Shown: positions 1-7,911 of the stretch, piece by piece | Layout of the letters: the number at the start of each line of letters is the position of its first letter | How positions within the stretch are numbered: position 1 is the first letter of the stretch | Assembly (NCBI GenBank): GCA_003712125.1 | Contig: RHLF01000002.1 | Coordinates: forward strand, 682,001 to 746,000 | Reading direction: 5' to 3' | Source of the DNA: Allomuricauda sp. | GTDB lineage: Bacteria; Bacteroidota; Bacteroidia; Flavobacteriales; Flavobacteriaceae | Length of the DNA stretch: 64,000 nt | Position numbers and translations under genes: made by a program | Notes under the pieces: model-generated | What the model was told of the DNA's origin: nothing | The model's input: the letters and a program-made list of their open reading frames with translations, nothing else | Database searches by the model: none

Positions 1-376
1 TGCCAGTGCCTTCATTGGTTGAACCGTGTATTTGTTCCACGATTGGCGTAAACCAAATCGCATTTATTCCCAAATCAGTAAAGTAACCCTCCTCAATTTT
101 TTGTGTAATTCCTTGAATATCGCCACCTTCAAAGCCTCGCAAAACAGCAGTACTATCGGTGCGTTCAAAATTTATGTCCTTCTCAGGATTGCCATTGTTG
201 AAGCGATCTGTCAACAAAAAGTAGATATTGGCACCTTCCCAAACAAAAGGGACATCTTTTTTGGTTACTTTTAGGTTTTCCGCGGGAAGCTGTACGGTAG
301 TTTGTTCCTCCTTTTTCAGTTTGTCACAACCAAACACAAATGATAGCATCGACATAGCGATAAGTAGTTTGCGCAT
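1..376 (-). CDS. Alpha-amylase family (GH13) lipoprotein, N-terminal part
   Basis: Partial gene: the ATG is at 376 and the frame stays open to the window edge, so only the first 125 residues are visible. It starts with a short hydrophobic signal ending in a lipobox-like VFGC (Cys17), followed by a charged linker (DKLKKEEQ), so it should be a lipoprotein. From about residue 45 the text reads WEGANIYFLLTDRFNNGNP and, further on, GGDIQGI and DLGINAIWFTPIVEQ. These are the first beta strand and the region I signature of GH13 alpha-amylases, which hydrolyse alpha-glucans. A TAGCTTTA element about 20 nt before the ATG resembles the -7 box. The catalytic residues lie outside the window, so activity cannot be judged. 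The family call is solid; the exact substrate is not known. Confidence 0.85.
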   Translation of the reverse strand, partial: MRKLLIAMSMLSFVFGCDKLKKEEQTTVQLPAENLKVTKKDVPFVWEGANIYFLLTDRFNNGNPEKDINFERTDSTAVLRGFEGGDIQGITQKIEEGYFTDLGINAIWFTPIVEQIHGSTNEGTG

Positions 377-478
377 CTTCAGGGATTTTGCCTAAAGCTA
401 AAAAATGAATGCGGAATTATAAAATTTTATTTAGGGATGCGTGTGCTTCAAATCAGTAATACTGCACATGCCAGTGCG

Positions 479-1252
479 TTAACCGCGATTTAGGACCTTA
501 TACTCTTCGTAGCAACTGCTAATGGCATCTAATATTTGAAGGTCATTGGCCGTGCTAATGAAGGATCTTGAATAGTTGCAGTTATTGAGAATGTCTTCAA
601 TATCAACCTTTTCCAATTGCAATAGTTCGGTCAGGGTTTCCCGATCAAACTTTGAGGCCAAGAGATTGCGAATATCATCGTCTTCCTTCATTTGCCTCAA
701 TTTTCGCATTTGCCTTGGTTTTTTTCCAAATAGATTGCGGAGTAAATCCGCTGGGTTTAGTATCGCGCCCAAAACCTTTGTGACGGCGCTCGGACTCTTA
801 CTTCCCGCTTCATAACTTTTGTTCAAACCAGAAATGCTGTATTGATAGGCGTTATTTATAGGTAGGTTTTTAACGTCAATATCCAAATAGCCCGTTAATT
901 GGTAGGGTCTTACGATTACCTCTTCGAGGGCATAGGCCAGTTCTGTCAATGCTAATTTGGTACCTTCAAACTTGAACATGTCATTGGTGACCCTAATTTT
1001 TTGTGGTTTGAAACCAAGATAGGTAAGGTAAAGGGTATCATTGACCGATGCTGTAATGGTAAATTTTCCGTCTGGGTCCGTAATAGTCCCGACCACCTTG
1101 TTGAGGTTGATCACATGAACACTTTCAAGAGGAAAATCGGTTTGGGCGTTGACGACCGTCGCATTTAAATCTTGCTCAGGAAGGGGTTCTTCATCTTGAG
1201 CAAACCCAAAGTAGGTGACGCAAACGAACAACCACGGTAAAATTCTTCTCAT
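479..1252 (-). CDS. Secreted carboxypeptidase-regulatory-like domain protein
   Basis: 257 residues. Residues 1-18 form a signal peptide ending in GFAQ. Residues about 28-110 form a carboxypeptidase-regulatory-like beta-sandwich (DPDGKFTI and LYLTYLGFKPQ are the typical strands), the same module found at the N-terminus of TonB receptors. The sequence LEEVIV just after it is the usual end of that module. The C-terminal half (about 135-257) is charged and helical with no recognised domain. No beta-barrel follows, so this is a stand-alone periplasmic or outer-membrane-associated protein. Its role is unknown. It lies between the amylase and the helicase with its own upstream gap, so I infer a single-gene unit. 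Confidence 0.7.
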   Translation of the reverse strand: MRRILPWLFVCVTYFGFAQDEEPLPEQDLNATVVNAQTDFPLESVHVINLNKVVGTITDPDGKFTITASVNDTLYLTYLGFKPQKIRVTNDMFKFEGTKLALTELAYALEEVIVRPYQLTGYLDIDVKNLPINNAYQYSISGLNKSYEAGSKSPSAVTKVLGAILNPADLLRNLFGKKPRQMRKLRQMKEDDDIRNLLASKFDRETLTELLQLEKVDIEDILNNCNYSRSFISTANDLQILDAISSCYEEYKVLNRG

Positions 1253-1327
1253 GCAGCAATTTTCTTTTCTAAGGTACGAAACAACAGAAAATAACCTAAG
1301 GTCGCCTAGTATTTAGTATTCTGTTAA

Positions 1328-3100
1328 CTAAACGAATCCCTTTCGGTTTTTGTTTTTTCTTTTGCCTGATTTATTCTTGCCTCCTTTAAAATTAGATGCG
1401 TTTCTACCTTTAGAGCCCCCCCGACCCCTGCGGTCATCCCTTCGGCCTCGGTTGCGTTTTTTACTTTTTCCGCCTCGTCCGGGCTTGGTTGATACCTCCA
1501 CATTGATAAATCGTCCATCGACCTTGAAATCTGTGAAAATTTCCAGTACCAATGGAGTTAGGGAATCATCGGTATTGAAAAATGAGAAACTGTCTTTTGT
1601 ATCGACCTTGTAAATATCTTCCTTGTCGAGACCCAGATTTTCTTTCAAAAAATCCTTTAGGGACATCCAATCAAAACCATCGCGCTCGCCAACGTTGATA
1701 AAATACCGTACAGAACCATCGCCTGTACTCTCGTAGTTACCTTTGCCCGAACGCTCTTTGCCCTCACTATGAGAGCCAGCGGCGTTTAGGTCTCGAGTCT
1801 TACTGTAGTAATTGTAAAAACGGGTAAACTCCACAGAAACGATCTTTTTGATCAATTCTTCACGATCTACATCTTTTAGCACGTCGTTTATGGCTGGCAG
1901 ATAGCCCTCAATTTCCTCGTTGATAGGCGTATCTTTAATACTACGCGTTAAATGGTATAACTGAATTTCACAGATTTCGATTCCTGTTGGGATCTTTTTC
2001 TCTATAAAATCCTGTTTTATTTTCTTTTCGATGGCCTTTATTTTTCGAAGCTCACTTCGGGTAACTATGACCATTGATATTCCTGACTTTCCGGCCCGTC
2101 CGGTTCGACCACTCCGGTGGGTATAGGTCTCAATTTCGTCAGGTAGCTGATAGTTGATGACATGGGTAATGTCATCCACATCGATACCCCGTGCCGCCAC
2201 ATCGGTGGCCACCAACATCTGAATTTGTTTCTTCCGGAAAGCATTCATGACCAAATCACGTTGGTTTTGGCTTAAATCACCATGCAAGGCCCCAGCATTG
2301 TACCCATCTTCGATTAGTTTTTCAGCTACTTTTTGGGTGTCTCGCTTGGTACGGCAAAAAACAACTGAAAAGATTCCGGGGTTCGCATCTGCCAAACGCT
2401 TTAGCGCTGGGTAGCGGTCACGTCCCCCTACCACATAATGCTCATGTTGTACGGTAGTCGCACCTGTATTTTTTTCACCGACCGTAATTTCATGTGGTTT
2501 GTACATGAATTTTTTGGCGATACTAGAAACCTCTTTGGGCATTGTTGCAGAAAACAACCAAGTCGATTTTTCTTGGGGCGTATTTGAAAGAATATCCTTA
2601 ATGTCTTCATAGAAACCCATATTGAGCATTTCATCGGCCTCATCAAGAATACAATAGTCGATTTTTGAAATATCGACCATGCCACGACCAATCATATCCT
2701 TCATTCGCCCAGGTGTGGCCACAACAATTTGAGCGCCCTTTTTTATTTTTTTGGCCTGCTCTGAAATACTGGCACCTCCGTAAATAGCCACCGTATTTAG
2801 ACCCTTCATGTATTTGGAATACAACTGTATTTCATTAGTTATCTGCAAGCACAACTCACGGGTGGGAGAAAGAATAAGTCCTTGGGTGGTTCTGCTTTCA
2901 ACATGGATTTTTTGGATCAGCGGAAATCCAAAAGCAGCGGTTTTTCCTGTACCCGTCTGGGCTAGGGCCACTAAATCGGTTTCTTTGGCCAACAAAATGG
3001 GAATGGCCTTCTCTTGTACTTCGGAAGGATTTTCAAATCCTAAATCGGAAATTGCATGTAATAAAGGTTGATCTAACCCCAATGCTTCAAATGGTGTCAT
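1328..3100 (-). CDS. deaD: DEAD-box RNA helicase with DbpA-type C-terminal domain
   Basis: 590 residues; an ATP-dependent RNA helicase of the DeaD/CsdA type, acting on structured RNA in ribosome assembly and mRNA decay. Visible motifs: Q-motif region near residue 5-35, Walker A AQTGTGKT at 47-54, DEAD at 153-156, SAT at 184-186, ARGID at 303-307 and HRSGRTGR at 328-335. Residues about 470-545 match the DbpA-type RNA-binding domain, which in DbpA recognises 23S helix 92. The last about 45 residues form a Lys/Arg/Gly tail (GRGGKSKKRNRGRR and similar), probably for non-specific RNA binding. A TACCTTTG box about 105 nt upstream predicts a long, possibly structured 5' leader. Helicase function is certain; the gene symbol is by similarity only. 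Confidence 0.93.
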   Translation of the reverse strand: MTPFEALGLDQPLLHAISDLGFENPSEVQEKAIPILLAKETDLVALAQTGTGKTAAFGFPLIQKIHVESRTTQGLILSPTRELCLQITNEIQLYSKYMKGLNTVAIYGGASISEQAKKIKKGAQIVVATPGRMKDMIGRGMVDISKIDYCILDEADEMLNMGFYEDIKDILSNTPQEKSTWLFSATMPKEVSSIAKKFMYKPHEITVGEKNTGATTVQHEHYVVGGRDRYPALKRLADANPGIFSVVFCRTKRDTQKVAEKLIEDGYNAGALHGDLSQNQRDLVMNAFRKKQIQMLVATDVAARGIDVDDITHVINYQLPDEIETYTHRSGRTGRAGKSGISMVIVTRSELRKIKAIEKKIKQDFIEKKIPTGIEICEIQLYHLTRSIKDTPINEEIEGYLPAINDVLKDVDREELIKKIVSVEFTRFYNYYSKTRDLNAAGSHSEGKERSGKGNYESTGDGSVRYFINVGERDGFDWMSLKDFLKENLGLDKEDIYKVDTKDSFSFFNTDDSLTPLVLEIFTDFKVDGRFINVEVSTKPGRGGKSKKRNRGRRDDRRGRGGSKGRNASNFKGGKNKSGKRKNKNRKGFV

Positions 3101-3212
3101 CTTAGAAAATTTTATCGCAAATAAGGTGTGTTGTCCCGAGCGATTAACTTTCTAATTGGCCCATCTACAACACAATGCCCATACCGGCGGCGTGTTTAAG
3201 TCGGCAAAGGTA
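3101..3212 (-). promoter_or_regulatory. Predicted promoter and ~100-nt 5' leader of the DEAD-box helicase gene
   Basis: On the minus strand TACCTTTG (3205-3212) matches the Bacteroidota -7 consensus TAnnTTTG, just downstream of the rdgB stop. No clear -33 TTG is seen. Transcription from here would give about 100 nt of leader. The leader contains an 8-bp inverted repeat (TGTGTTGT / ACAACACA on the minus strand; arms at 3167-3174 and 3127-3134) that would enclose about 32 nt. Long leaders with cold-responsive structure are known for cold-shock helicase genes in other bacteria; that role here is inference. Confidence 0.4.
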
Positions 3213-3220
3213 GCACTATT

Positions 3221-3808
3221 TTAACGTTGCGACCCCATATTACTCAAAAAATCAATGAGTTGCTGCATTGCCTTGGCCCTATGACTTATCTTATTTTTAG
3301 TTTCCAGTGTAAGTTCGGCGAAGGTTTTTTCATACCCGCTTGGTTTGAAGATTGGGTCGTATCCAAATCCCTCATTCCCCCGTTTTTCAGTGATTATTTC
3401 ACCATGCACGATGCCTTCAAAAAGATACTTTTTCTTCCCTAAATTCAAGGCAAATACCGTTTTAAAGTGGGCACCGCGGTTAAGATGGTCCTTAAGTTTG
3501 GCCAATACCTTTTGCATATTGGCATCATCATCTTTCTCAGTTCCTGCATAGCGGGCTGAATATACGCCAGGCTCACCATCCAATACTTCAATCACAAGCC
3601 CAGTATCATCGGCAAAACAGTCGATGTTGAATTTTTGGGTAATGAAATCTGCTTTGATTTGCGCATTTTCGGCCAAGGTCTTTCCAGTTTCGGGAATATC
3701 ATCCAAAAGCCCTAGATCCTTTAAGGAAAGCAATTGAATATTAGTTGGCACCATGGCCTTGACCTCTTGAAATTTATGCTGGTTGTGTGTGGCAAAAACG
3801 AGTTGCAT
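3221..3808 (-). CDS. rdgB: XTP/dITP pyrophosphatase (RdgB/HAM1 family)
   Basis: 195 residues, normal length for the family. It hydrolyses non-canonical purine nucleoside triphosphates (ITP, dITP, XTP) to monophosphate and pyrophosphate, keeping them out of DNA and RNA. Signature residues are present: ATHNQHK at 6-12 (substrate and triphosphate loop), FADDTGL at 65-71 with the catalytic acidic pair, SARYAG at 84-89, and GFGYDPIF with a following SHR-type segment near the C-terminus. A TACTTTTG -7 box (3828-3835, minus) lies about 20 nt before the ATG. It is followed by the helicase gene on the same strand, 120 bp away, with its own predicted promoter. Confidence 0.95.
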   Translation of the reverse strand: MQLVFATHNQHKFQEVKAMVPTNIQLLSLKDLGLLDDIPETGKTLAENAQIKADFITQKFNIDCFADDTGLVIEVLDGEPGVYSARYAGTEKDDDANMQKVLAKLKDHLNRGAHFKTVFALNLGKKKYLFEGIVHGEIITEKRGNEGFGYDPIFKPSGYEKTFAELTLETKNKISHRAKAMQQLIDFLSNMGSQR

Positions 3809-3849
3809 AATCAGATTTATCTGTTGTCAAAAGTAGTATTTTAGTGGCT

Positions 3850-4302
3850 ATGAAAATTAAGATCCTACCACCATTGGTGATGGTTATTTTTGGCGCTTTG
3901 ATGTATGCCTTGGACAGCTTTTTACCCGTGGGCGAATTTGACTTTTTTGGGCGAAAAGTACTGGTTTATCTCATAGCGGCCATGGCATTTATTATCATGG
4001 CCATTGCCTTGATTCAATTTTTAAAGGCCAAGACCACCACAAACCCAATCCAGCTTGATAAAACCACTGCTTTGGTGACTTCTGGTATTTATGACTTCAC
4101 ACGTAATCCCATGTATTTGACCATGTTATTGCTGCTGATTGCCTGGGGATTACGACTCGGTAATGCCTTTAACACCCTGTTGGCAGCGGGTTTTGTATAC
4201 TACATGAACCATTTTCAGATAAAGTACGAGGAGGAAGCACTTTTACAGCAGTTTGGCAAAGAATACCAATTGTACAAAAAGGCGGTTCGAAGGTGGTTTT
4301 AG
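3850..4302 (+). CDS. Isoprenylcysteine carboxyl methyltransferase (ICMT)-like membrane protein
   Basis: 150 residues from the ATG at 3850. An in-frame GTG at 3844 is possible but falls inside a -7-like TATTTTAG element, so I prefer the ATG. There are about four hydrophobic segments. The C-terminal half carries the family signature: IYDFTRNPMYL (about 82-92), then a long helix and EEALLQQFGKEYQLYKKAVRRWF at the end, the SAM-binding motif of the ICMT/PEMT-like superfamily. Bacterial members are integral membrane methyltransferases whose substrates are mostly unknown; protein prenyl-cysteine is unlikely here. It is divergent from rdgB with a shared 41-bp upstream region. Confidence 0.8.
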   Translation: MKIKILPPLVMVIFGALMYALDSFLPVGEFDFFGRKVLVYLIAAMAFIIMAIALIQFLKAKTTTNPIQLDKTTALVTSGIYDFTRNPMYLTMLLLLIAWGLRLGNAFNTLLAAGFVYYMNHFQIKYEEEALLQQFGKEYQLYKKAVRRWF

Positions 4303-4419
4303 ATTATCAAAATCATAATTTGACCCCAACTAAAAAATAAAATTTGCACCATTATTTCGATTCTGTTGAAGGTCTTCTACTTTTTCAAAAGCAAGGACTT
4401 CTTGACAACATTTAATGTT

Positions 4420-4444
4420 TACATTTGAGGCTTAATTTTAGCAA
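4420..4444 (+). promoter_or_regulatory. Predicted -7 promoter element(s) of the serB-serA gene
   Basis: TACATTTG at 4420-4427 fits TAnnTTTG, with a TTG at 4402-4404 only 15 nt upstream (short for the usual 17-22). A second near-match, TAATTTTA (4433-4440), ends 4 nt before the ATG. One or both could drive the gene. Confidence 0.4.
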
Positions 4445-6337
4445 ATGATCGAGGTGGCACGAAAGTATGTTTTTGATTTTGACAGTACCTTAACCCAAGT
4501 TGAGGCGCTTGATGTATTGGCAGAAATTACCTTGCACAATAGGAAAGACAAGGCTGAAGTCATTGCTGAAATTCAGGAAATTACCAATAAAGGTATCGAT
4601 GGTGATATCTCATTCACAGAGTCTCTTGAAAGCCGGATCAAGCTTTTAAAAGCACATCGTGACGAATTGAACCCTTTGGTTGAAGAATTGCGTCAAAAAA
4701 TTTCCAAATCGATTGTTGCCAATAAAGAGTTTTTTGAACAGTTTGCTGATGATATTTATGTAATTTCATGTGGATTCAAAGAATTTATTGATCCCATAGT
4801 CGCTGAATATAATATTCCCTCTGAGCGCGTTTATGCCAATACCTTCAAATTCGATGATGAAGGAAACATTGTAGGTTTTGATGAGGGTAACGTGCTTTCA
4901 CAGCACAACGGAAAAATAGCCTGTCTAAAACAGATGGACCTGGATGGCGAAGTACAGGTGATTGGTGATGGGTATAGTGATTATGTCATGCGCGAAGCAG
5001 GTATAGCGGATAAATTCTTTGCCTATACTGAGAATGTACACCGTGAAAAGGCTGCAAACAATGCCGATCACGTGGCGCCAAATTTGGATGAATTTTTATT
5101 TGTGAACGATTTACCGCGAAAAATATCGTATCCCAAAAACAGAATTAAGATTCTGTTGCTCGAAAACGTGCACCATGATGCCTTCGATAATCTATCTGAG
5201 GATGGTTTTTCGGTAGAGTTGGTGAAGCACAGTATTACCGAGGAAGAGTTGATTGAAAAAATAAAGGGAATCCATGTCTTGGGTATTCGTTCAAAGACCC
5301 AAGTAACGCAAAAGGTATTGGACGCTGCCGACAAATTATTGGTGGTTGGTGCTTTTTGTATTGGTACCACCCAAATTGATTTAGACGCGGCCAAGAAAAG
5401 GGGAGTGGTAGTTTTTAACGCACCCTACAGCAATACCCGTTCTGTGGTAGAGTTGGCCATTGGTCAGATCATCATGCTCATGCGAAATGTATTTCCTCGA
5501 AGCAGTGAAATTCATCAAGGTGTCTGGAACAAGACAGCGGTCAATTCGAAAGAGGTACGCGGCAAAAACTTAGGAATTGTCGGTTATGGCAATATCGGAA
5601 AGCAGCTTTCTGTTTTGGCAGAAGCCATGGGTATGCGTGTTTATTACTACGATGTGGCCGACCAACTTGCCTTGGGTAATGCAGTCAAATGCAATTCTTT
5701 GGAGGATTTGCTATCTGTTTCCGATGTGGTAACCTTACATATTGATGACAATAAGGCCAATAAAAATTTTATAGGTGAACGCGAACTGGCCCAGATGCGC
5801 AATGGGGCACATTTGGTGAATTTATCCCGTGGTTTTGTGATTGACATTCATGCCCTTGTAGAGGCCTTAAAGTCTGGAAAACTCGCCGGTGCCGCTGTGG
5901 ATGTTTATCCGGAAGAACCAAGAACGAATGGAGCCTTTCAAACCGAACTGCAAGGCTTAGAAAATGTGATATTGACACCCCATGTAGGCGGTAGCACCGA
6001 AGAAGCCCAAAAGGATATTGCCAGTTTTGTGCCAAACAAGATAATGGATTATATCAATTCGGGAAATACGGTGGATGCAGTCAATTTTCCGAATATAAGA
6101 TTGCCCAAACAAAACAATGCCCATCGTTTTTTACACATCCATAAAAATGTTCCCGGCATTATGGCCAAAATAAACAAGGTTTTGGCCGAATACGAAATGA
6201 ACATCACGGGCCAATATCTTTCCACTGACAGTGATTTGGGCTATGTAATCACGGACCTTGACAAGGATTACAATAAGGAAGTGGTTAAGGCGCTGAAGAA
6301 CGTAGAAAACACCATTAAGTTTAGAGTTCTTTATTAG
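4445..6337 (+). CDS. serA: Fused phosphoserine phosphatase / D-3-phosphoglycerate dehydrogenase (SerB-SerA-ACT)
   Basis: 630 residues, two enzymes of serine synthesis in one chain. Residues 1-215 form a HAD phosphatase with all four motifs: DFDST at 11-15, Ser108 in ISCG, Lys157 in HNGK, and GDGYSD at 174-179. This is the SerB pattern (phosphoserine to serine). Residues about 232-550 form a D-isomer-specific 2-hydroxyacid dehydrogenase: GYGNIG NAD-binding loop at 380-385, catalytic Arg462 (SRGFVID), Glu in VYPEEP (490-491) and His513 (TPHVGG). Residues about 560-630 form a C-terminal ACT domain, probably for serine feedback. So the first and third steps of the pathway are joined; the SerC transaminase is separate and not in this window. 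The catalytic residues look intact in both halves. Confidence 0.92.
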   Translation: MIEVARKYVFDFDSTLTQVEALDVLAEITLHNRKDKAEVIAEIQEITNKGIDGDISFTESLESRIKLLKAHRDELNPLVEELRQKISKSIVANKEFFEQFADDIYVISCGFKEFIDPIVAEYNIPSERVYANTFKFDDEGNIVGFDEGNVLSQHNGKIACLKQMDLDGEVQVIGDGYSDYVMREAGIADKFFAYTENVHREKAANNADHVAPNLDEFLFVNDLPRKISYPKNRIKILLLENVHHDAFDNLSEDGFSVELVKHSITEEELIEKIKGIHVLGIRSKTQVTQKVLDAADKLLVVGAFCIGTTQIDLDAAKKRGVVVFNAPYSNTRSVVELAIGQIIMLMRNVFPRSSEIHQGVWNKTAVNSKEVRGKNLGIVGYGNIGKQLSVLAEAMGMRVYYYDVADQLALGNAVKCNSLEDLLSVSDVVTLHIDDNKANKNFIGERELAQMRNGAHLVNLSRGFVIDIHALVEALKSGKLAGAAVDVYPEEPRTNGAFQTELQGLENVILTPHVGGSTEEAQKDIASFVPNKIMDYINSGNTVDAVNFPNIRLPKQNNAHRFLHIHKNVPGIMAKINKVLAEYEMNITGQYLSTDSDLGYVITDLDKDYNKEVVKALKNVENTIKFRVLY

Positions 6338-6468
6338 AATTAGGTGGTTTGATTTTATCAATTGCCAAAAAGTAGGTGTTCACCCGCTTATTCCCTGTTT
6401 TCACAACATTTTTAAATGATTACCTATTTTTCAACGTACATTGTAGGCAAAATCTTATAAAAGTATCA

Positions 6469-7398
6469 TTGAAGAAGAATAAGATTAAAATCTTTAAAAA
6501 GGGTTTTAGGGCATATTACCTATTGGTCGTTTCTATAATTGGTTTAACTATTGCCATACAGACCATAATTCAGTATTCTTTAGATAAGCAACGCTCAACG
6601 GCCCTCATTGTAAACTTGGCAGGAAAGCAGCGCATGCTCAGTCAACGTTTGCTCAATGAAACCTATTCCTGTAGATACCATGATTGTGATTATGCCGAGT
6701 TAAAATTAACGCTGAACAAGTTGTATCATATGCACCGTGTGCTTCAAGAGGGTGATGAGCAACTGGGTATCGAAAAACTGGAGAATGAAGAAATTCTCCT
6801 AGGCCTTAGAAGTCTTCAGCCCCATGTGAGTTGGTTCAAATCGAATCTTTACGATGTAGACGACGTGAATCATGTGTCATTTGTAGATATGCGGTATCAC
6901 ACTGATCGATTTCTTGAAAAAATGGACAAAGTTGTGTTACAATTTCAAAAGAAATCGGAAGAGGATATTCGTGTGATGGGTATGGTCGAATTGCAGCTTG
7001 CCGTATTTTCAGTTTTAATAGTACTTTTCGAAATTCTCTTTATCGTCAACCCGATAATCAATCGAATTATGGGTCAAAAGAAGAAATTAAGGGAAATAGC
7101 CTGGCACCAATCGCGCGTTTTTGGTTCCCATATGAAACAAATCAAAGAACTTAAACATGTTTTTAAGATCGAAAAGGATCCAGAAAAAAAGAAGGAAATC
7201 TTCGAGTTTGTTTTCGAGGAACTCGAACAAATAGAGGATGTTTCAAAAGCAATGGTCAATGTGCTTAAAGAGAACGAAATACCGAATGAACACCCTTACA
7301 GCAACGCCATGAACAAACTGGATAATCTAATTGCGAAATACGGTCTTTTGTTGCGAAATATGTTTACTCGTGGTGATAAGGTTCATTCTTTAAAATAG
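6469..7398 (+). CDS. PilJ-domain two-helix membrane protein with kinase-like dimerisation helices
   Basis: 309 residues from a TTG at 6469; the frame runs open upstream to a GTG at 6376, but the added 31 residues look non-coding. TM1 is at about 13-35 (LLVVSIIGLTIAIQTI). A periplasmic helical domain follows with NLAGKQRMLSQRLL, the signature of the PilJ / type-IV-pili chemotaxis sensory domain. TM2 is at about 173-198. The cytoplasmic part begins REIAWHQSRVFGSHMKQIKELK, which resembles the EIAW.QSH....PL dimerisation helix of Bacteroidota PAS-type histidine kinases. A second helix (KKKEIFEFVFEELEQIEDVSKAM) follows, but no ATPase domain is present. It looks like a sensor that lost, or acts without, a catalytic domain. 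The 3' end overlaps convergent rlmH by 35 bp. Confidence 0.65.
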   Translation: MKKNKIKIFKKGFRAYYLLVVSIIGLTIAIQTIIQYSLDKQRSTALIVNLAGKQRMLSQRLLNETYSCRYHDCDYAELKLTLNKLYHMHRVLQEGDEQLGIEKLENEEILLGLRSLQPHVSWFKSNLYDVDDVNHVSFVDMRYHTDRFLEKMDKVVLQFQKKSEEDIRVMGMVELQLAVFSVLIVLFEILFIVNPIINRIMGQKKKLREIAWHQSRVFGSHMKQIKELKHVFKIEKDPEKKKEIFEFVFEELEQIEDVSKAMVNVLKENEIPNEHPYSNAMNKLDNLIAKYGLLLRNMFTRGDKVHSLK

Positions 7399-7837
7399 TA
7401 AACCCCCGATATAATTGTTCCACAAAAAACAAACGTACCATTTGGTGCGAAAAAGTCATTTTTGAAAGACTCATTTTTTCTTGTGCCCGTTTGTAAACCG
7501 CTTCACTAAAACCATAAGGGCCACCTACGACAAAGACTAAATTTTTAATACCGCTGTTCATGCGCTTTTGAAGCATCTGGGCGAATTCTATGGATGAAAA
7601 TTGCTTTCCTTTTTCATCCAAAAGCACCAATGCGTCAGAATCTTTCAATAATTTTAATATTGAGACCCCCTCCTTTTCCTTTTGCTGCTGTTTTGAAAGG
7701 TTTTTTGAATTTTTCAAGTCTGGAATTACTTGAAATTCAAATCGGATGTAATGCTTCAATCTATTTTCATACGATCTGAAAAGATCATGAAGGTCTTTAC
7801 TGTCTGTTTTTCCTACTACCAATAGAGTTATGGTCAT
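7364..7837 (-). CDS. rlmH: 23S rRNA (pseudouridine1915-N3)-methyltransferase RlmH
   Basis: 157 residues from the ATG at 7837, the usual length; an in-frame extension to 7912 is rejected because it runs into the nadC start region. RlmH is a SPOUT-class SAM methyltransferase modifying position 1915 of 23S rRNA in helix 69. Visible signatures: VGKTDSKDL near the N-terminus, LVLLDEKGKQFSS (about 69-81), FVVGGPYGFS (about 102-111), and the C-terminal trefoil knot SHQMVRLFFVEQLYRGFTI ending in PYHHE. A TATTTTTG -7 box (7841-7848, minus) ends only 3 nt before the ATG, so the mRNA may be leaderless. Confidence 0.95.
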   Translation of the reverse strand: MTITLLVVGKTDSKDLHDLFRSYENRLKHYIRFEFQVIPDLKNSKNLSKQQQKEKEGVSILKLLKDSDALVLLDEKGKQFSSIEFAQMLQKRMNSGIKNLVFVVGGPYGFSEAVYKRAQEKMSLSKMTFSHQMVRLFFVEQLYRGFTILKNEPYHHE

Positions 7838-7840
7838 GTT

Positions 7841-7848
7841 CAAAAATA
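7841..7848 (-). promoter_or_regulatory. -7 box abutting the rlmH start codon
   Basis: Minus-strand TATTTTTG fits TAnnTTTG exactly and is separated from the rlmH ATG by AAC only. The transcript would begin at or next to the start codon. Confidence 0.5.
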
Positions 7849-7911
7849 AAGCTTTTGATCTCACTATGCCTTCTTTGGGTATTTTGGTAATTTCGCAAGA
7901 AACCCAATCCA

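Noticed and set aside
4445-6337. Frameshift or gene-fusion artefact between a phosphatase and serA
   Set aside because: One uninterrupted frame with intact motifs in both parts; the layout is known to occur in Flavobacteriia.
6376-6468. Longer N-terminus for the PilJ protein from GTG at 6376
   Set aside because: The added residues have no signal-like or domain pattern, and the basic KKNKIKIFKKG before TM1 fits a start at the TTG.
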